Positions 1-11,906 of a stretch of 64,000 nt of DNA are shown piece by piece (within the stretch, counting starts at the first letter, position 1; each line of letters opens with the position of its first letter). The DNA is from Glycine soja. Its lineage: Eukaryota > Streptophyta > Magnoliopsida > Fabales > Fabaceae. The stretch is from NCBI RefSeq assembly GCF_004193775.1, contig NC_041008.1, positions 17,131,731 through 17,195,730 of the forward strand, given 5' to 3'. The notes beneath the pieces are model-generated. The model had not been told where the DNA came from. It saw only the letters and a program-made list of their open reading frames with translations, and searched no databases. A program made the translations under genes and the position numbers.

Positions 1-839
1 AGCATTTCTAATTAGTGTAATTTAAACAATTCATTTTGAATTATTTATTTTATATTAATGGATTCCTATAATATCACATTATAATTTAACAACTCATATT
101 TTTTGTTCGGGTATGATTTTAAGCAACTCTTGATTATGTCCCCTAAATGATCCATAAACAGAAACAAAATATTTTTTTTACTCAAATAATTCTTTAAATT
201 AATTTTAAGCAATCGAATATGACACATATATCACTTTCAATTAATGGTAAAAAAAATTAAGCAACAATATCTAAAAATAAGCATAAAACATTGAAGATAT
301 TGTTAGGTGATTGACAACAACAACCAAGGGTTAAAAAAATGGGTATAAATAGGATCAAGATGAAATGTTTTAATTATAAGGATTAAAAATGGAAGTTGTT
401 ATAACAATAGACACAAAAGATGTTTCATTTTTTAAATTACAAAAAGATTGGTCTGAAATTAGAAACAAAAGAAATGTAGTATTTTGGAATTGGGACAGGT
501 GAAATCTTCGGTAGTTATCTTGATTTTTCTTTCTTCATCTTAACTTGATCATGTAAACTAACAATAATTTTAAAATTAAATACTTTACCCTTTTATCAAA
601 ATTCAGGGTATTTTTAGAAAAAGAATTATAAGGCACACTATAACTAATTTTGTATTATAATTTATAATTATTTTAAAAAGACTATGTGATTAACTAAATA
701 TCATGCCACGATTTTAACGTCGATCTTTTGAATTATTTTTTTTCTAAAAATTAAAACGAACAAAACGGGAAGTGTTGGAAAAAAAAAAGATGGAAAAAAA
801 GCCTCCATTCAAGAAATTAACCCTTACCTTTATAAGTAG
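1..839. other. AT-rich intergenic DNA, no gene seen
   Basis: I see no gene here. From about 420 on the sequence matches the start of the second module copy near 4540 (shared stretch around TTTTGGAATTGGG at 481 and 4598), so this is the left part of tandem module copy 1. Confidence 0.6.
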
Positions 840-985
840 ATTTTGAATCGGGTGCTCTGTGATTGCTTAGTGACTCTGTGTTGAGTGGGTTCTACCATAT
901 CAGATGAGCAAGTTCACAAAGTTTCCTTGAAAGTTTTGGTGAACAAAAAGAAAAAAACAAAGCTCTTAATTGTACGTAACTACCA
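840..985 (+). pseudogene. DUF674 gene 5' remnant, module copy 1
   Basis: The 5' leader and first codons of a DUF674-family gene. The stretch matches the leader and start of the fuller DUF674 copy at 18765-18920. The readable peptide contains SDEQVHKVSLKVLVN, the family's N-terminal pattern, followed by a lysine-rich stretch, and then homology stops near 985. The start codon region (MAATATP-type in the third copy) is missing. DUF674 proteins are plant-specific and of unknown function. The remnant faces the exonuclease gene tail to tail, as in copy 2. Non-functional. Confidence 0.6.
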
Positions 986-1859
986 AATTGCAACACTATA
1001 TTCACACTTTTCATAATCAAAATTAGTTACTCATTTAGGACTTATTCTCTAATATAATCATTACTGATTATAACTCCGAATGCCCCTTCATAGTTCATTA
1101 GCGGACCTACATTCAGCCATTTGACTCCTTACATTTTTAATACAATAACATTTGTGCATGAACATTTACACAGTCTTCATACAAGTCAATGTCAATCAAC
1201 CAATTTTCATTAGGACCTGATTTTTTATTATTTTTCTGTTATCTTTTTTCATATTGTTTTTGTATTATTGTATTAAAATAACAATGTATAATAATTGTAT
1301 TAATATTTAATGGTGATATTTAATTTTAAAAATCATGAAAATTATATAATTTTAAAGGAGAACTCAGGAAAAAACCAGTAAAGAAGCCAAATTCTTTTCA
1401 TTATTCATCAAATGTGGTCCAGACGATAATCTAATAAGCTAGCAGCTATGCCACCAAAGCAAAAAGTTCAACAAACCATTTGTAGAAGAAGAAAAAACAA
1501 GTTCAATTATCCATCACCATAACGAACTAGAATCTTTTTCATTATTCCTTTCTTAAAGACCAAAAAAATTGAAAACGAAAACATTACCAATTTCTATCCA
1601 CTTCATTAATATTCAATAAAACCCAGCATTATCCATCACAATCACAACAAATAAGACCCAAAAACAATACTAAAAAGGCATAAATCCGTGGAAACGTAGC
1701 TAATTACAGAATACTAGTCATCAACTGTATATAGTCGCCCTAAACAGTACTGAAACATCAGATTAAGCATTCGGATGCTAAAGAAATGACAAAATTATCA
1801 AATGACACGAAAACAAGCGCATGCAACTGAGTGAAAAAAGTCATTAGTTATTATTTTTA
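986..1859. other. Intergenic and 3' flank of the exonuclease gene
   Basis: No coding signal. The part from about 1380 to 1700 is homologous to the sequence on both sides of the CACTA insertion in copy 2 (5630-5690 and 11931-12120), so it serves as the empty-site reference for that insertion. Confidence 0.55.
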
Positions 1860-2498
1860 CTAATCAATCAAAGCGCGTCCAATCTCACCGGAGACAAAGG
1901 CATCAATAGCAGCATACGCAACCTGCTCGTCAGTGAGGTAGCGATTGTCCCAGCGGCTCATGGTGACGTTTTCGGGCTTGTCAATCTCAAAGCCCAGGAC
2001 GTAGTGGCCCAACGCGGCGAGCCCGGCCCATTGCAGCTGAAACACCTGAAGCTCCTCCGCGGCGAGGGAGCGAAGCTCTCCGACATTGGTGACGCGGAGA
2101 TTGTAGTCTCTCAGAAGCTTGTCGGCGTCTTCTTGGATGCCGACCCCGACGAAGATGACGTCGGGGTTGTTGAGGAAGGAGGAGAGGGCGCGTGGGATAA
2201 GGGGCGCGTAGAGGATCTGGAAGATGAGGCAGTTGTGGCCGATGCAGAGCTGGAGGGTGGCGACGGGGTTGGGCGGCTGCATGTTGGGCCGGGTGTTGGG
2301 CTTCCATTCCACGTCCAGGCCCACAATCATGAGGTCATCCGCGTTGTTGCGGATGTTGGAGGAGAGCCAGGAGCCGACTTGGGAGGGGGAAGCGGTGACG
2401 AGGGTTTGGATGGTGTAGTTACCCATGGTGACTTCGTAGCGTTTGTAGTTGTTGGTGCCGGTGCCGTTTTCTTCTATCAGTATTGCCGTCGTAATCAT
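1860..2498 (-). CDS. DEDDy-type 3'-5' exonuclease (Werner exonuclease-like)
   Basis: A 212-residue protein from one intact intronless ORF. It is a member of the plant Werner-syndrome-like 3'-5' exonuclease family (DnaQ/RNase D superfamily), which removes nucleotides from 3' ends using two metal ions. All catalytic positions of the DEDDy class can be seen: D62 and E64 in GLDVEW (Exo I), D124 with K127 in GIQEDADKL (Exo II), and Y195 and D199 in YAAIDAF (Exo III). There is no helicase or RQC domain, as in other plant one-domain members. No signal peptide is visible; nuclear or cytosolic action is an inference. The ORF is clearly more GC-rich than the surrounding DNA. A GA-rich tract lies directly upstream of the start codon. 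A second copy at 12195-14781 is destroyed. Substrate (DNA or RNA) cannot be told from sequence. Confidence 0.9.
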   Translation of the reverse strand: MITTAILIEENGTGTNNYKRYEVTMGNYTIQTLVTASPSQVGSWLSSNIRNNADDLMIVGLDVEWKPNTRPNMQPPNPVATLQLCIGHNCLIFQILYAPLIPRALSSFLNNPDVIFVGVGIQEDADKLLRDYNLRVTNVGELRSLAAEELQVFQLQWAGLAALGHYVLGFEIDKPENVTMSRWDNRYLTDEQVAYAAIDAFVSGEIGRALID

Positions 2499-2504
2499 TG
2501 TGGT

Positions 2505-2533
2505 TGAGAGAGAGACAGAGAGAGAGAGAGAGG
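2505..2533. repeat. (GA)n tract in the exonuclease leader
   Basis: An almost pure AG dinucleotide run lies immediately upstream of the exonuclease start codon (CT-rich on the sense strand). CT/GA repeats are common in plant 5' leaders and core promoters. The equivalent place in copy 2 carries a 20-base G run instead. Confidence 0.7.
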
Positions 2534-2539
2534 GTTTTG

Positions 2540-4490
2540 GTCTTGGTGTGTGTGTTATGCGTGATGCATGGAGAAACCGTATTTCTACCGAGCCTGTGGA
2601 AATTTTGGTTTTTGATCAGTGTGGGTGAGTGAGGATCGTACGATTTTGGATTTTAGTTTGCTAATTCTTTTCAATTTTTTAGGGATAAATAAATAATGAA
2701 CTTTTTGTGTGAGTTTTGGGAGTGAGAGTACATTGTAGTTTTTTTTTTTTTTTTGGACGAGTATTGTAATAGTGTATGTGTATCTCTTACATGTAAGTTT
2801 ACGGTGTTGCTGGTAGGATCATAGGATGGAATTGATTTGATGGATTTGGCTTTTGGCTTTATTTTTTTTAATTCAAATTAATTTAATGATTCGATCAATC
2901 TTTTGATTTTTATTTAGTGTGTTGTTTATAAGATTGTGGATTTTTTAACTTAATTTTCTCTTATATTTGATAATTAAAATTTATGATAAATATATTTGTC
3001 GTGTAAATTTATTTTTAATGTATTTAGTATTTTTTTTAAAACTATTAAAATTTGATTTATTAAACTTTAAAAATTTTCAGCTAATTGAGTCTTTAATTCT
3101 TCACCAAAAAAAAGTCTTTAATTAATTATTTTTCTTTATAAACCTACTGGTTTCTAGTTTAGTTGATATCGTTTCATATACTTTTTTTTTTACTTCATAC
3201 ATCTCGTTTCATACAAGTGCGCATCATTCAGTACATAAAAATGTAGATTTATGTGATGATTAATATTGTTTCAACAATAGTATATTATTGTTAATCTTCA
3301 TTTTAAATTTTGATTAAATTTTATCTTGATATTGTAAAAGTTTATCCATTTTGGATTATCATGCTCTTCTAGTACTGCATCTTTATTTACTTTTTTTATT
3401 TCTTTTCTTCCATCATTTTTTATCTCCCACAAAGTTTGGTCCTTTAGAATCTGACCATTTTATAATTAAGCGAAAAGTAGAAAAAAAATCAAATTAATTT
3501 TTCGACACTAAAAGTAATATATGAAATCCTCGGTTTTTTTTCCTCTATGTAAACAAAAATTACCATGCCAACACCCAATTCTGGTTTTGGCATTCTTTGT
3601 ACTTTAATCTATTTAATCCTTTTAAAAAAAACATAACAAAAAATAAGGGGATATGAAAAAATAAAAATTATTACTAAAGTTTATTTTATAAAAGGTCACA
3701 AAAAACAAAAAAGAAATTCAAAAACAAACATAGGAAAAGAGGAACAGATGTATGTATCTATATCATTAGGTACGACATGCATAGCCCTCCGTACGTGCAT
3801 GATACATTTCTGCACTCCACCAACAATATAACCAATTCAGTGTAGCAGTATTTTTGTCTCATACATATCCTCAAATGAAGGAGAGAGAGAGAGAATACAA
3901 CACACAATGGTAGCATGAAAAAATGCACAAAGATTTCATCACAACATGCTAGAGTGGAGAGCATAACGATGCTTTTGTTCATCATCTTTTCTACCAAAAT
4001 TTCAATGACATTCCCTTATGTTTTAATCACCTTGAAGACATGAACCCAATTTGCCACACCCAATACCAAGTAATCAATCTCACTGCCATTCTCCATTGTA
4101 ACTTGTAAGCCTTTCATCCACCATAAAATATGTGTACTTGTTCACCTCACGTTTTAGTTTGTCACATCCTTGATTAAATATACAAATTATTGTAAATTTT
4201 GAACTATTAAAATGAAAAAAAAAAAATTGGTCTCTATAAATTTAATATTTTAATCTTTTTGAGACTTGACGTTTGAAATCGTTTAACGTTTTCACGATTA
4301 GATCTTTTAAAACCACTACAGAATTGAAATTGTATGTCTAATTTTTTTGTGATTTTTCACCATCAAATTCAGTTATATAGAAGTTTTAAAGGATCTTAAT
4401 ATAATAAGGTTAGGTGATTTTAGATAGTGAGAATCAACAGAGTTTAAAAAATTGCAACTACAAAATTTAAAATGAGATATTTTATATTTT
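2540..4490. other. 5' flank of the exonuclease gene, no gene seen
   Basis: Upstream region of the minus-strand exonuclease gene, AT-rich with no convincing ORF. Pieces are repeated elsewhere: 3180-3240 and 3760-3960 match 15760-16075 (module copy 2), and about 3890-4330 matches 52247-52588 next to RLP copy B. These matches define a mobile or segmentally duplicated flank. Confidence 0.55.
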
Positions 4491-5370
4491 AAAGATTAAA
4501 AAAGAAAATTGTTAAAATTAAGAGATCAACATAATATTTAATCATTTTTAAATTACAAAACGATTGGTAAAAAAAAAAAGATTTGTAATAGTTTATTTTG
4601 GAATTGGGGAAAAGTGAAACCTACCGTACGTTCTTGGTTATGAAAAGTGTAAACTAATACTAATATTTTTATTTGGTACAAAAATTAATAATAATTTGAC
4701 TTAGTTTAACTTTTTATCTTTAACTTCTTATTTTTTATAGGATTTTAATTTCAACAAATTAATTTAATGTATTTTAATTTTAATATTTTATAAATTTAAC
4801 TTTTATTATTAAAAAATTGATGTGATATGTTTACATAATTATATTTTTTTACTCCAAATGTTTTACTTTTCTTTGAAGATTTCAATCGGTTTTTGTAATT
4901 TTTAGTAAATTTTATCCTTAATCTTTTTTTATTATCAAATTTTACCTTCAACTTTTACACATGTTAATGTCAACATCCACACCCAATTCAATGACAAAAT
5001 GTAAAATCTGCAAGTTTTTTTTTAAAAAAATTTGAGATAAAAATGGACCAAATTAATTTGTTGGGTAAAAAAATAAAAAAAATTGAGAATAAAAAATGAC
5101 ATTAAACCTAATAATTTTAGAAATATATACTCTATACATTCACCAAAATTCACGGTATTTTGAGAAGAATTATAAGATACTATAACTCATTTTTTGTATT
5201 ATAATTTATGATAAATTAGTTATAATATTCTTAAAAAATCTATTTAATTAAAAGGTTTTAACATATTTTTATTTTTTTTTCAAAAAATTAATACGAACAA
5301 AACGGGAAGTGTTAAAAAAATGAAAAAGAGGAAATGAAGCATCCATTTCAAGAGACCAACGCTTTGCCCC

Positions 5371-5470
5371 ATATTTGGATTTTGAATTGGGTGTTCTGTG
5401 ATTACTTAGTGACTCGGTTTTCAGTGGCTTCTACCATGGCTGCAACAAAAACAAAGTTCTTCATTGTGAG
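5371..5470 (+). pseudogene. DUF674 gene 5' remnant, module copy 2
   Basis: Leader of a DUF674 gene followed by ATGGCTGCAACAAAAACAAA. The first codons agree with the start at 18835, but the codons for the conserved SDEQVHKV stretch are deleted and the frame is lost at once. It is shorter than the remnant at 840. Non-functional. Confidence 0.5.
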
Positions 5471-5544
5471 AAGCTAATTATAACCATATTCACATTTTTT
5501 ATAACCAAAATTAATTATTCTTTTAGGATTTATTCTGTAGTCTA

Positions 5545-5652
5545 ATCCTTACTTTCATTGTTCATCAAATGTGGTCCAAAATCCTTACTTTCATTGTTCA
5601 TCAAATGTGGTCCAAAATCCTTACTTTCATTGTTCATCAAATGTGGTCCAAA
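5545..5652. repeat. 36-bp tandem repeat, three copies
   Basis: Three essentially identical 36-bp units beginning ATCCTTACTTTCATTGTTCA, at 5545, 5581 and 5617. Module copy 1 has a single related unit near 1397, so the expansion arose in copy 2. Twelve codons per unit makes an open frame (5558-5740) that is an artefact of the repeat. Confidence 0.9.
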
Positions 5653-5690
5653 CAATAGTATGAGCAGAGCAACTATACCATCACACCAAA

Positions 5691-5714
5691 CACTATTAAA
5701 AAAACATGTTTTAA
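5691..5714 (+). repeat. Left terminal inverted repeat of the CACTA element
   Basis: Begins CACTATTAAAAAAACATG. It follows the AAA target duplication and is succeeded within 50 bp by the first subterminal motif (GTCGGTTTTAGAAAAATCGA). Confidence 0.85.
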
Positions 5715-6221
5715 TGCCATTGAATTTAAGTCGGTTTTAGAAAAATCGATGTAGAAAAAATAAACAGTTACATTTTTTAAATTAAGTCCAACTTTTAAGA
5801 CGATTTTATAAAAATCATATTTGCTAGATGGTGTTAACAACGGTTTTCATAAAATCGTCTCTGATTTGTAGGTTATCACGATAATTTTTTTAAAAAAACG
5901 TATTTGATTTTAAGCTGACAACAACGATTTTATGAAAATCCTCTTTAAGCTTACTACAAAATTATATTTCTAGTCTCGTGTCCTTTACTATGCAATTTCG
6001 CTTCTCGTGCCCTCTATTGCTTTCAACCTCCATTGTTCGATGAAGCTCCTCTTGAAAACTCAAAGAACACCGAGAAGACCAAGTGCTCTCAGTGCACACC
6101 ATCGACAAAGGTGTCAGTCACAAACAAGGTATCTATCATCACTCATCATCTTTGTTTCCACTTTTTCCCTTAACTGATTCCAATGCTACTTTTACATTAG
6201 CTTCTATTTAAATCTCAACAC

Positions 6222-8033
6222 TCCAAGGTCTTAGGTTTATGAGGGACTTCGTGGAAAATTTCTGCGAAACTTGAAACATCTCAATCTCGATTTTTAGCTC
6301 ATTACTAACAAAAATGGTAAAAGGAAGCTAAAGATCGATGCCTGGTTTTGTTCTTAAAAAACATTTGCTGCCATTCACACCACCCTAAGCCATGTTGAGA
6401 ATTTGTCATCGACGTCACCAAGGGCTACCGTTATAAGATGAGGTTTATGTATGCTCACTTTCCAATCAATGCTAGCATTGGCTACAACAACAAGTCTATT
6501 GAAATCTGAAACTTCCTTAGCGAGAATAAGATAATTTTTCATTTTCAATTTATTTATTTAATTTCTCTGTCATTTGCTACTAGGAAAAATTTGTGTTATT
6601 AGGCTTAGTTACTATATGTATTATCATTAGGTGAGGAAAGTTGACATGCTTAAGGGTATTTCCGTTGTTCGATCTGAAAGGTAAAGGATGAGTTGATTTT
6701 GGATGGAAACGACATTGAGCTTGTTTCTAGGTCTTGCACTCTTATTAATTAGGTATGCCCTTTCTATATGCACATGTTGTTAAACAAGTGGCCTTAGTAA
6801 CTTAAGAGGAGGGTGAGTTTCAAAATTTTCCACTAACAAACTTTTAACCCCCCTTCTAAATGATAGGCTCAGAATGCAGAAAAAGAAGCAACAATCAATT
6901 TAATGATGTTCGTTAAACATGCAAGACAAAATTGATTGTAATAACATAAATGAGATAAGGGAAGAGAGAAATGCAAACTTGATTTATACTGATTCGGCCA
7001 CTTCCCGTGCCTATGTCCAGTCTTCAAGCAACTCACTTGAGATTTTCACTAAATTTGTAAAAAAAAACCTTTTTACAACTTCTGAACACCTAAGCAATCC
7101 CTTTTCCTTGTGTTCAGGAAACTCATAATTCAAGAGACAATCAGTCTCTTGATTACAATTTACTTTCTGAGATGAACAGAACGATTTCTCTCATTTAGAG
7201 TGGATAATACAATTTTATGTTCTTGGATGAACTCTTAATAGATTTGCAAGTGTTTGACTAAGAGTTATTGAGAGATCATTCGATAATGAAGTTCTCTTGG
7301 AATATCTCTCTCATACTTTTTGAAGTCAGACACACACATATATAGGCCCTTCGTGCCTTTTCAAAATGGTTTGCAGAGATGTGTCTTTTCAAAAAGCTTT
7401 TTCTGAAATTTTTCACTGGTAATCGATTACAGGTTTCTGGTAATTGATTACACATTTATATTTTGAAGGGTCATGACTTTCAAATTGAATTTCAAGAGTT
7501 CCGTTGCTGGTAATCGATTACACATCAATGGAAATCGATTACACATTCAAAATTCAAATTTCAAACCCTTTTAAGAAGCTGATTTGCAAACTTGTCTTTT
7601 GGTAATCGATTACACTGCCTGGTAATTGATTACCAGAGCCTTGACATGTTGAAAACAATGTGTTTCGAGACAAAAGCTGATCTTGAATGAATCTTGAAGC
7701 AATGTTTGTTTGTTGAAGCAAATTTGTCTTATTCTTGAAGCAATGCTTAACCTTTGAATGTTTGTTGAAGTGATCTTGAAAGCAACCTTGTTTGATTATT
7801 CATTGACATCATCAAATTTATGTATTAATACATTCACAATCTCTCCCTTTTTTATGATGACAATCATTATCAATTGAATTCTTCTCAGCATCATCAAAAC
7901 CTGCATTATGCACACATGCCACCACCCAAACTTTTCCCAATTTTGCTATTGGTTTAGCTTTTAATTAATTGTTTATTTGTTTGTTTTCTACATAAATGTC
8001 AGGTTAAAAATAAGGATATAAGGAAAAAAGTGG
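6222..8033 (+). pseudogene. Captured 60S ribosomal protein L9 (uL6) gene fragment
   Basis: Ribosomal protein L9 homology in three blocks separated by introns. Block 1 (about 6222-6528) reads LKHLNLDF, GKRKLKIDAWF and, in a shifted frame, [10 protein letters not shown]. Block 2 (about 6632-6753) reads VRKVDMLKGISVVRSE and DELILDGNDIELVSRSCTLI and ends at a GT donor. Block 3 (about 8003-8033), after a TAAATGTCAG acceptor, reads VKNKDIRK. Stops, a frameshift and the missing ends show it is dead. Intron positions are kept, so it was copied from genomic DNA and not from mRNA. The second intron later received an LTR-retroelement piece (6778-7905). It lies inside the CACTA element and runs straight into the Pescadillo fragment. 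A possible earlier exon near 6090-6126 is too short to call. Confidence 0.85.
6778..7905 (-). mobile_element. LTR plus short internal stub of an LTR retrotransposon
   Basis: Read on the minus strand, a purine tract (rc of 7840-7854) is followed by an LTR running from about 7838 (TGTGAATG) down to 6778 (GTTTAACA), about 1.06 kb, with TG...CA ends. About 70 bp of internal sequence remains beyond the purine tract, so this is a truncated insertion and not a clean solo LTR. The sequence around both ends is similar (TATGCACATG at 6767 and TATGCACACATG at 7907). Six copies of a GGTAATCGATTAC-like palindromic motif lie between 7420 and 7640, a hallmark I associate with abundant soybean copia-type LTRs. 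Family assignment is tentative. Confidence 0.6.
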
Positions 8034-8156
8034 GTTCCTTTGGGTTGAAATTCGATTGGTTGAATTATACATGTCTGATATAATTTTGGAAGGAATTTGC
8101 ATATCTTTAGTGACTCTAAAACATTTTGGTAAAGACTGATTCTTATATTTCCTTTT

Positions 8157-11100
8157 AGAAATTTTAGGAAACTACGTATTTTGAAAGGTGTAATTCCCCG
8201 GGAGCCCAAGAAAAAGTTCAAGGGAACTCATCAGACTTATTACCGTGTCAAGAATGTTTCCTTCCTTCGTCATGATCCTTTGGTTGAAATATGTAGAGCA
8301 ATAAGAGTGCATGAGAGAAAAATTAAGAAAGTCAAGGCAAAGAAAAACCTTGAACGTGCAAATAGGTTGTGTGAGAAAACACCCAAACCCAAGATCGATA
8401 GGATTATTCGACAAAGGTTTTTTTTTTAATTTTTTCATTATAGTTTATGTATAGTAACCGGTGATGAATTTCCAATTTAATTGATTATTCTTTGAATTTA
8501 CGGGTACCCGAGATTTGTGGATGCACTTAGAGATTGGATGACTGCCTTACAATGGTTCATCTTTTTGCAGCATTACCTACATCGGAGAGTAAAAAGTTGA
8601 TGTGGAGTGTGTCCATAAATGTCCAAGGTATATTCGTGGAATTTGAATAACTTTGGATTAATATGTAATGAGAAAATCAACTTTGTGGATTTATATTTCC
8701 TTTGAAAATAAGGAGTTAAACATGTTTTGGTAAAATCTCATTGGTATTATCTTGCATTTTTTATAAAAAAATATGAAAATTTTCACGCTGATATGATTTT
8801 CATCTTCTATATATTCATCTAGATTAGCACATGAATGACAATCATTTGTATCTCGCACTCACAAGTTAAGAAAAACTTTTGAATCTGTGAAAGACATATA
8901 CTACTAGGTACCGATTTGACATTTTTAAATGTTCAGTAATCTTAACTATATATGCTATCAATAGATATATTGATTTTTGTTGTTTGTGCAAGCTGTGGTT
9001 GAGGGCCAAAGAATAACATGGCTAACTCCTTATTCATCACAACAGGTTGTATATGATGATGTTGACATCACTACCATGCTAAACTTTCTGCAATTGTATG
9101 AGGTTAGTTTCATATTCATGTTGTATTTAATGTTTCCATTCGATGATATGCCCACATTATTGTCATCCCAATTAATAGGATTATAGATCTGTATACTTTA
9201 ATCATGTAAGTAATTTAGCTACCTACCCCCTCGGTTGTCTTATTAGACGCACATCTCCTAATCCTTCATATTCAACAACATTATTTTGATTGCTGACTTT
9301 TTATTAATTTCTTAATCTTCTATAACGATAGAACTTCTTGTTAGTTTTGTCAATTTTTGCCTCTACCATTCTATAAATTTGAAGTATCCCTCCTTACTTG
9401 ATCCTTGATTGGAAGCTTTGAGTACTATTTTTCCGAACTCAAATGGAACTTTAAAGATTTGTTTCTCTACAAATATTTTATGTATCTCGTGATTAAATTT
9501 CTTTTTAACTCATGCAGATTTATATGCTTTGTCAAGGTATGCTAGTACCAATATCAAACCCTCTGTACTGATTTCTAAAGTTCCTCAAGCTAAATCTGAA
9601 CAAGTGGAGACCAAGCAAAAAGAGGTAGAGACTGGAAATGAAATATCTCTGAACTAAGACTTGCTCAACTTCCTTCTAATGAACCTGGTGCACTAATTCA
9701 CCTTGTTGATGAAGTTACTGGTGAAGATGAAGAGGACTAGGATACAAAGGAATGTAAAAAGCTCTTTAAAAATATGAAATTCTTCGTAAGCAGGGAGGCA
9801 AGACCTTATGATGGTTATATCATCACTATTTTGAAAGTATTGTCAGTCAATAGTTGGGAATTTGTGCTCATAGTATTTCCTAAGTCATATTTCATTGTTT
9901 TTTAAGAAAAGTAAGAGATAGGGATTAGTGATGATAATAAGTAGGAGCATGTTTTAAAGAATTAAAATTAGAGCTAATAACATGTATATATATGGGACTT
10001 ACTATAGTGACAATGATTCTCATTTTAAGAATGCAAGAACTTTAAATTTGCACTATACAATTATACATAGATGGTCAAACTTCAAAGTTTGTAATCACAT
10101 GATCATTTAGAAAATTCAAGTTCATTTAACTTTTAATCTTGACCACTCAAATAAAATCGAATTGTGTATATTCATTTTTCTCATTTTTTTACTATAATAA
10201 AGTCTAGGGATATTGTCTGAATATGTATATTTCTCTTAGAATATGAAAGGTTGTTGAATTTTTGCTAGATGGTTTTGGTTGATATGTAAATATTATCTTA
10301 AATAGGCAATTAAATTGTTGGCTCAAACTACCTCAATCTTTAAGATTGAATATTGTTCACAAGGTCTTTGGTTTGATTCTTAATGGTAGACTTTTAGTGT
10401 AAAGTTATTTACTTATATGTTGGTACCCATTGTAAATGCTTGTTAAAGCTTTTCCTCTCTCCTAAACCTGTTTATACGAAGAAGAAAAATTCTTTTAAAG
10501 AGAATTAGTTTTATTTTTGTGGAAAACCATAGAGGTATAAGTCAAATACTTTGACATAATTAGTTGATTATTTTAATGTTTTGTAAATGTTGCAGTTGCT
10601 ATTATTTGTAATTTGTTATTTATAATGTGAATTTGTGTACTGTTGTGACATGAATAATTTATAGAAATTTTCAACTTATTTATATTGTTTACATTGATGT
10701 CACATCACACAATACATCTTATTGCACTTTTGTTATAAAAAAAAGTGTTGCTTTTTTTTTTAACTCCATGTTAAAAATCTTGGTAATTTCCTCGTGGTTG
10801 TGTATTATTTGACATTATTTGTATTTGTTTCGGTCTAATGATTCAAGTACCAAGGGAATCAATGCCTTTTGTTATTCCTGCTTTTGGTGGCATAGTTTCC
10901 TGGGAGGGAGAACGACACCTTTAAGGGAATTTGATTAGAGCATTTCTTATGAGGTTTGTGACTAAGCATACCATTTAGGTGTCCTTCTATTTTATATCTT
11001 CAGTTTAGGTTTTCTTAGCTATTGCTTTCATGTGCTAGATTTTTGACAAGGAAGCACAAGGACATCAGTTTCTCACAAGAGAACATGTTAAACCATAGTG

Positions 11101-11160
11101 GGTATATGATTGTCCGAATGCACAAATTATTTTGCCAACCGAGAATTATTTGGTGGGAAG
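8157..11160 (+). pseudogene. Captured Pescadillo (PES1) gene fragment
   Basis: Pescadillo is a nucleolar protein needed for 60S ribosome assembly, with an N-terminal domain and a BRCT domain. Exon-like blocks in correct order: 8157-8419 (KGVIPREPKKKFKG, HDPLVEICRAIRVHE), about 8503-8629, about 8822-8907, about 8990-9101 (ITWLTPYSSQQVVYDDVD), about 9518-9799 (QLPSNEPGALIHLVDEV and FKNMKFF), about 10847-10951 (VPRESMPFVIPAFGG, the start of the BRCT domain) and about 11032-11159 (HQFLTREYV, then ENYLVGR). Several blocks keep GT/AG borders. In-frame stops (for example in the 9518 and 11032 blocks) and indels make it non-functional. The first exon and the C-terminal third are absent. It lies inside the CACTA element on the same strand as the L9 fragment. 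Confidence 0.88.
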
Positions 11161-11906
11161 GTATGCTTCTTTAATAACTAATGTTTAGTGGTGATTGCAT
11201 TAATTTACAATTTTTCTCTAGGGAACTCTTTAGTAATTGAAGTTACATTATTCATGCCTTTTTTTTTTGTTCATGGGGAAACTCTTACTTGTTGTAATGG
11301 TCTTGGGAGGAATGTGCTATTTTATTTGACTGAGAAAAATAAGTTTTTCTACAAGGATCATGATATTTTTTTGGGAAATCATGTCTATATATGCTTTTAT
11401 CTATTCATTTTGTTTGATGAATTTGATACTAATTAAACATTTATTTCTTTATTATCATTCCTATTTTGTTATATACACAAAATGAGATTAGGAATGAATG
11501 CATTGGAAAGAAAGTTGGGTAGTATTTATTGTTACAAAATGATATCCCTATTGCTAAGGAATGATAGGAAAATTATAAGGAAAATCATTAGAAAACTATC
11601 AAATATGGTGCAGTGCATGCACTAGAAAATTGTCATAAAAATGCTACTTTCTAAGACAGTTGTCAGGAAAATTAACTTAGAAAATTTACATTCTAAAACG
11701 ATTGTCTGAAAGAATCATGTTAGAAACATTAATTGTTTAACATTTTTAAATTAAAAAAACACATTCTAAGACGGTTTTGAAGAAAACCGATGTAGAAACC
11801 AAGATTCTAAAAGGATTTAGAAATCGGCATGAAAAGTTTTGACTTTTCACGACATCATACTCAAAGACAGTTGAAAACCATCATGAAAAGTCACAAAGTA
11901 CCATCT

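Noticed and set aside
2004..2507. Long plus-strand open frame of 167 codons
   Set aside because: It is the antisense of the exonuclease gene. The GC-rich sequence with few stops explains it, and no domain is recognisable.
7418..7640. Repeated GGTAATCGATTACC palindromes as operator-like binding sites
   Set aside because: They lie inside an LTR fragment and are a common feature of that LTR family, so they do not regulate a local gene as far as can be seen.
8181..8429. Possible small real gene (82 codons)
   Set aside because: It is an internal Pescadillo exon with no ATG at the start. Neighbouring blocks continue the homology with stops.
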